Origin: Paracoccaceae bacterium
GTDB lineage: Bacteria; Pseudomonadota; Alphaproteobacteria; Rhodobacterales; Rhodobacteraceae
Length of the DNA: 6,069 nt
Direction: 5' to 3'
Assembly: GCA_003551745.1 (NCBI GenBank)
Contig: PUNI01000057.1
Coordinates: forward strand, 1-6,069
A program made the position numbers and the translations under genes. Below are positions 5,153 through 6,069 of the stretch, in pieces. The notes under the pieces were generated by a model that saw nothing but the letters and a program-made list of their open reading frames with translations, was not told the origin of the DNA and made no database searches. The stretch's first letter is position 1; every line of letters begins with the position of its first letter.

Positions 5153-6069
5153 TTAGGTTGTAGAACCATCGGCATCGGCGCGCGTCAAGAGTGCCAGGAA
5201 GAACCCGTCGGCCCCGTCGGAGGGGCTCCAGCGCTGCTGTCGAAGCAGGTGCCAGCCCGCATGGCGCGCCCGGAAGGCGGCGATGCGATCCTCGTTCTCG
5301 GCGCGCAGGAGCGCACAGGTGGCATAGGCGAGGACGCCGGCGGGGGCCACGAGACCCGACGCGGCATCGAGGATCTCATCCTGCGTCGCGATCAGGCCGG
5401 CCAGGCGGTCGGGGGTGAGCCGCCACTTTCCCTCGGGCGCGCGGCGCCAGCTGCCGCTACCGGAACAGGGCACATCGGCGAGCACGAGATCGAAGCGCCC
5501 GGTGGGACGCTCGATGCGCGGGATCGTAACTCGCGCCCGGGCGGCGCGCGCCGGCAGATCGGCCATGCGCCCGGGATCGGCGTCATGGGCGCTGACCGAG
5601 CCGCCCAGCCCCTCGGCGGCGAGCCGCGCGGCGATGGCCAGGGCCTTGCCGCCGCCGCCGGCGCAGTAGTCGAGCACGCGGGCCTGCGGCATCAGCGGCA
5701 GGGCCTCGACCACCGCCTGCGAGGCGGCGTCCTGCAGCTCCACCCGTCCGTCCAGATAGGCTTGGGAGCGGTGGATGCGGCGGGCACCGGCGGTGACCTC
5801 CAGCGCCCCGGCGGCAAGCGGGCCGGGCCGCGTCTCGATATCATCGCAACGCAGCGCGCGCTGGGCGTCGTCGGGCGTTGCGCGGGCGCGGTTGACGCGC
5901 AGGAATACCGGCGCGCGGCTGCGCAGGGCCTGCAGCACCGGGGCGCAGTCGGCGCCGAGATCCTCGGCCAGTCGCGGCAGCAGCCAGTCGGGGCAATCGA
6001 GCGCTTCGGCCTCGGTCATGGCCACCGGCGCGGCGAGATGGGTCGTCTCCGCGGGATCGAGGGGCGGCG
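5153..6069 (-). CDS. RsmB/NOP (NOL1/NOP2/Sun) family RNA cytosine-C5 methyltransferase, 3' part (5' end beyond window)
   Basis: SAM-dependent enzyme expected to methylate C5 of a cytosine in rRNA or tRNA, in the cytoplasm. The frame is open to the window edge; GTG 6025 and ATG 6019 are possible starts but the upstream residues (LDPAETTHLAAPVAMTEAE) look like continuing protein, and the family is usually about 380-430 aa, so I treat it as truncated with 304 codons visible. Counting from the codon at 6025: substrate-side region with FLRVNRAR at 41-48, SAM motif I DYCAGGGGKALAIA at 119-132, the acidic motif HDAD at 147-150, the motif IV cysteine in DVPCSGSGSWRR (Cys187, codon 5465-5467) with GKWRLTPDRL after it, and the catalytic motif VI cysteine in YATCALLRAENE (Cys237, codon 5315-5317). 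Both cysteines of the mechanism are present, so it is likely active. Motif I has AGGGGK where RsmB proper usually has APGGKT, suggesting a paralogous branch, hence no symbol. Lies 83 bp upstream of cckA in the same direction. Confidence 0.92.
   Translation of the reverse strand, partial: PPLDPAETTHLAAPVAMTEAEALDCPDWLLPRLAEDLGADCAPVLQALRSRAPVFLRVNRARATPDDAQRALRCDDIETRPGPLAAGALEVTAGARRIHRSQAYLDGRVELQDAASQAVVEALPLMPQARVLDYCAGGGGKALAIAARLAAEGLGGSVSAHDADPGRMADLPARAARARVTIPRIERPTGRFDLVLADVPCSGSGSWRRAPEGKWRLTPDRLAGLIATQDEILDAASGLVAPAGVLAYATCALLRAENEDRIAAFRARHAGWHLLRQQRWSPSDGADGFFLALLTRADADGSTT

Noticed and set aside
6017..6025. GTG 6025 or ATG 6019 as the true start of the methyltransferase
   Set aside because: The frame stays open to the window edge with family-like residues before it, and the N-terminal domain normally present in the family would be missing.

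Overview
The window is very GC-rich, with third codon positions dominated by G and C. It carries a CckA-type hybrid histidine kinase, a protein restricted to Alphaproteobacteria. Together with the shape of the metal-transporter permeases and of the NOL1/NOP2/Sun methyltransferase, this points to an alphaproteobacterium, most likely of the Rhodobacterales (Rhodobacteraceae/Paracoccaceae). That placement is inference; no rRNA or other marker is present.

Left part (1-2298, plus strand): the end of a metal-uptake ABC transporter operon. The last 13 codons of an upstream gene, probably the ATP-binding subunit, overlap the first permease by ATGA. The first permease overlaps the second by TTGA, so the second probably starts at TTG. 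The two permeases are paralogues of the ABC-3 family (SitC/SitD, TroC/TroD, MntB-like). Two permeases in a row suggest a Mn/Fe/Zn importer of the Sit/Tro type rather than single-permease ZnuABC. Both carry an unusual cytoplasmic C-terminal extension of about 90 residues that reads like a winged-helix domain.

Middle (2299-2627): a 329-bp gap between convergent genes. I see no gene in it, only some weak inverted repeats and one AT-rich imperfect hairpin. There is no classical terminator with a T-tract.

Right part (2628-6069, minus strand): a full cckA (813 aa) and, upstream of it in the same direction, the 3' part of a NOL1/NOP2/Sun-family RNA cytosine-C5 methyltransferase that runs off the window. 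CckA is the top of the CckA-ChpT-CtrA phosphorelay, which controls the cell cycle, motility and, in Rhodobacter, gene transfer agent production.

The 83-bp gap between the methyltransferase and cckA is the densest regulatory stretch. It holds a perfect TTAA-N7-TTAA CtrA-type box, a 6-bp-stem hairpin overlapping it, an ACGAT-N5-ATCGT inverted repeat, a GANTC (CcrM-type) site, and a GAGGG ribosome-binding site placed correctly for a GTG start. The CtrA box suggests that cckA is under feedback control by the regulator it phosphorylates. I found no evidence of mobile elements, CRISPR arrays, RNA genes or a wholly new system. The CtrA box and the paired winged-helix permeases are the points most worth checking.
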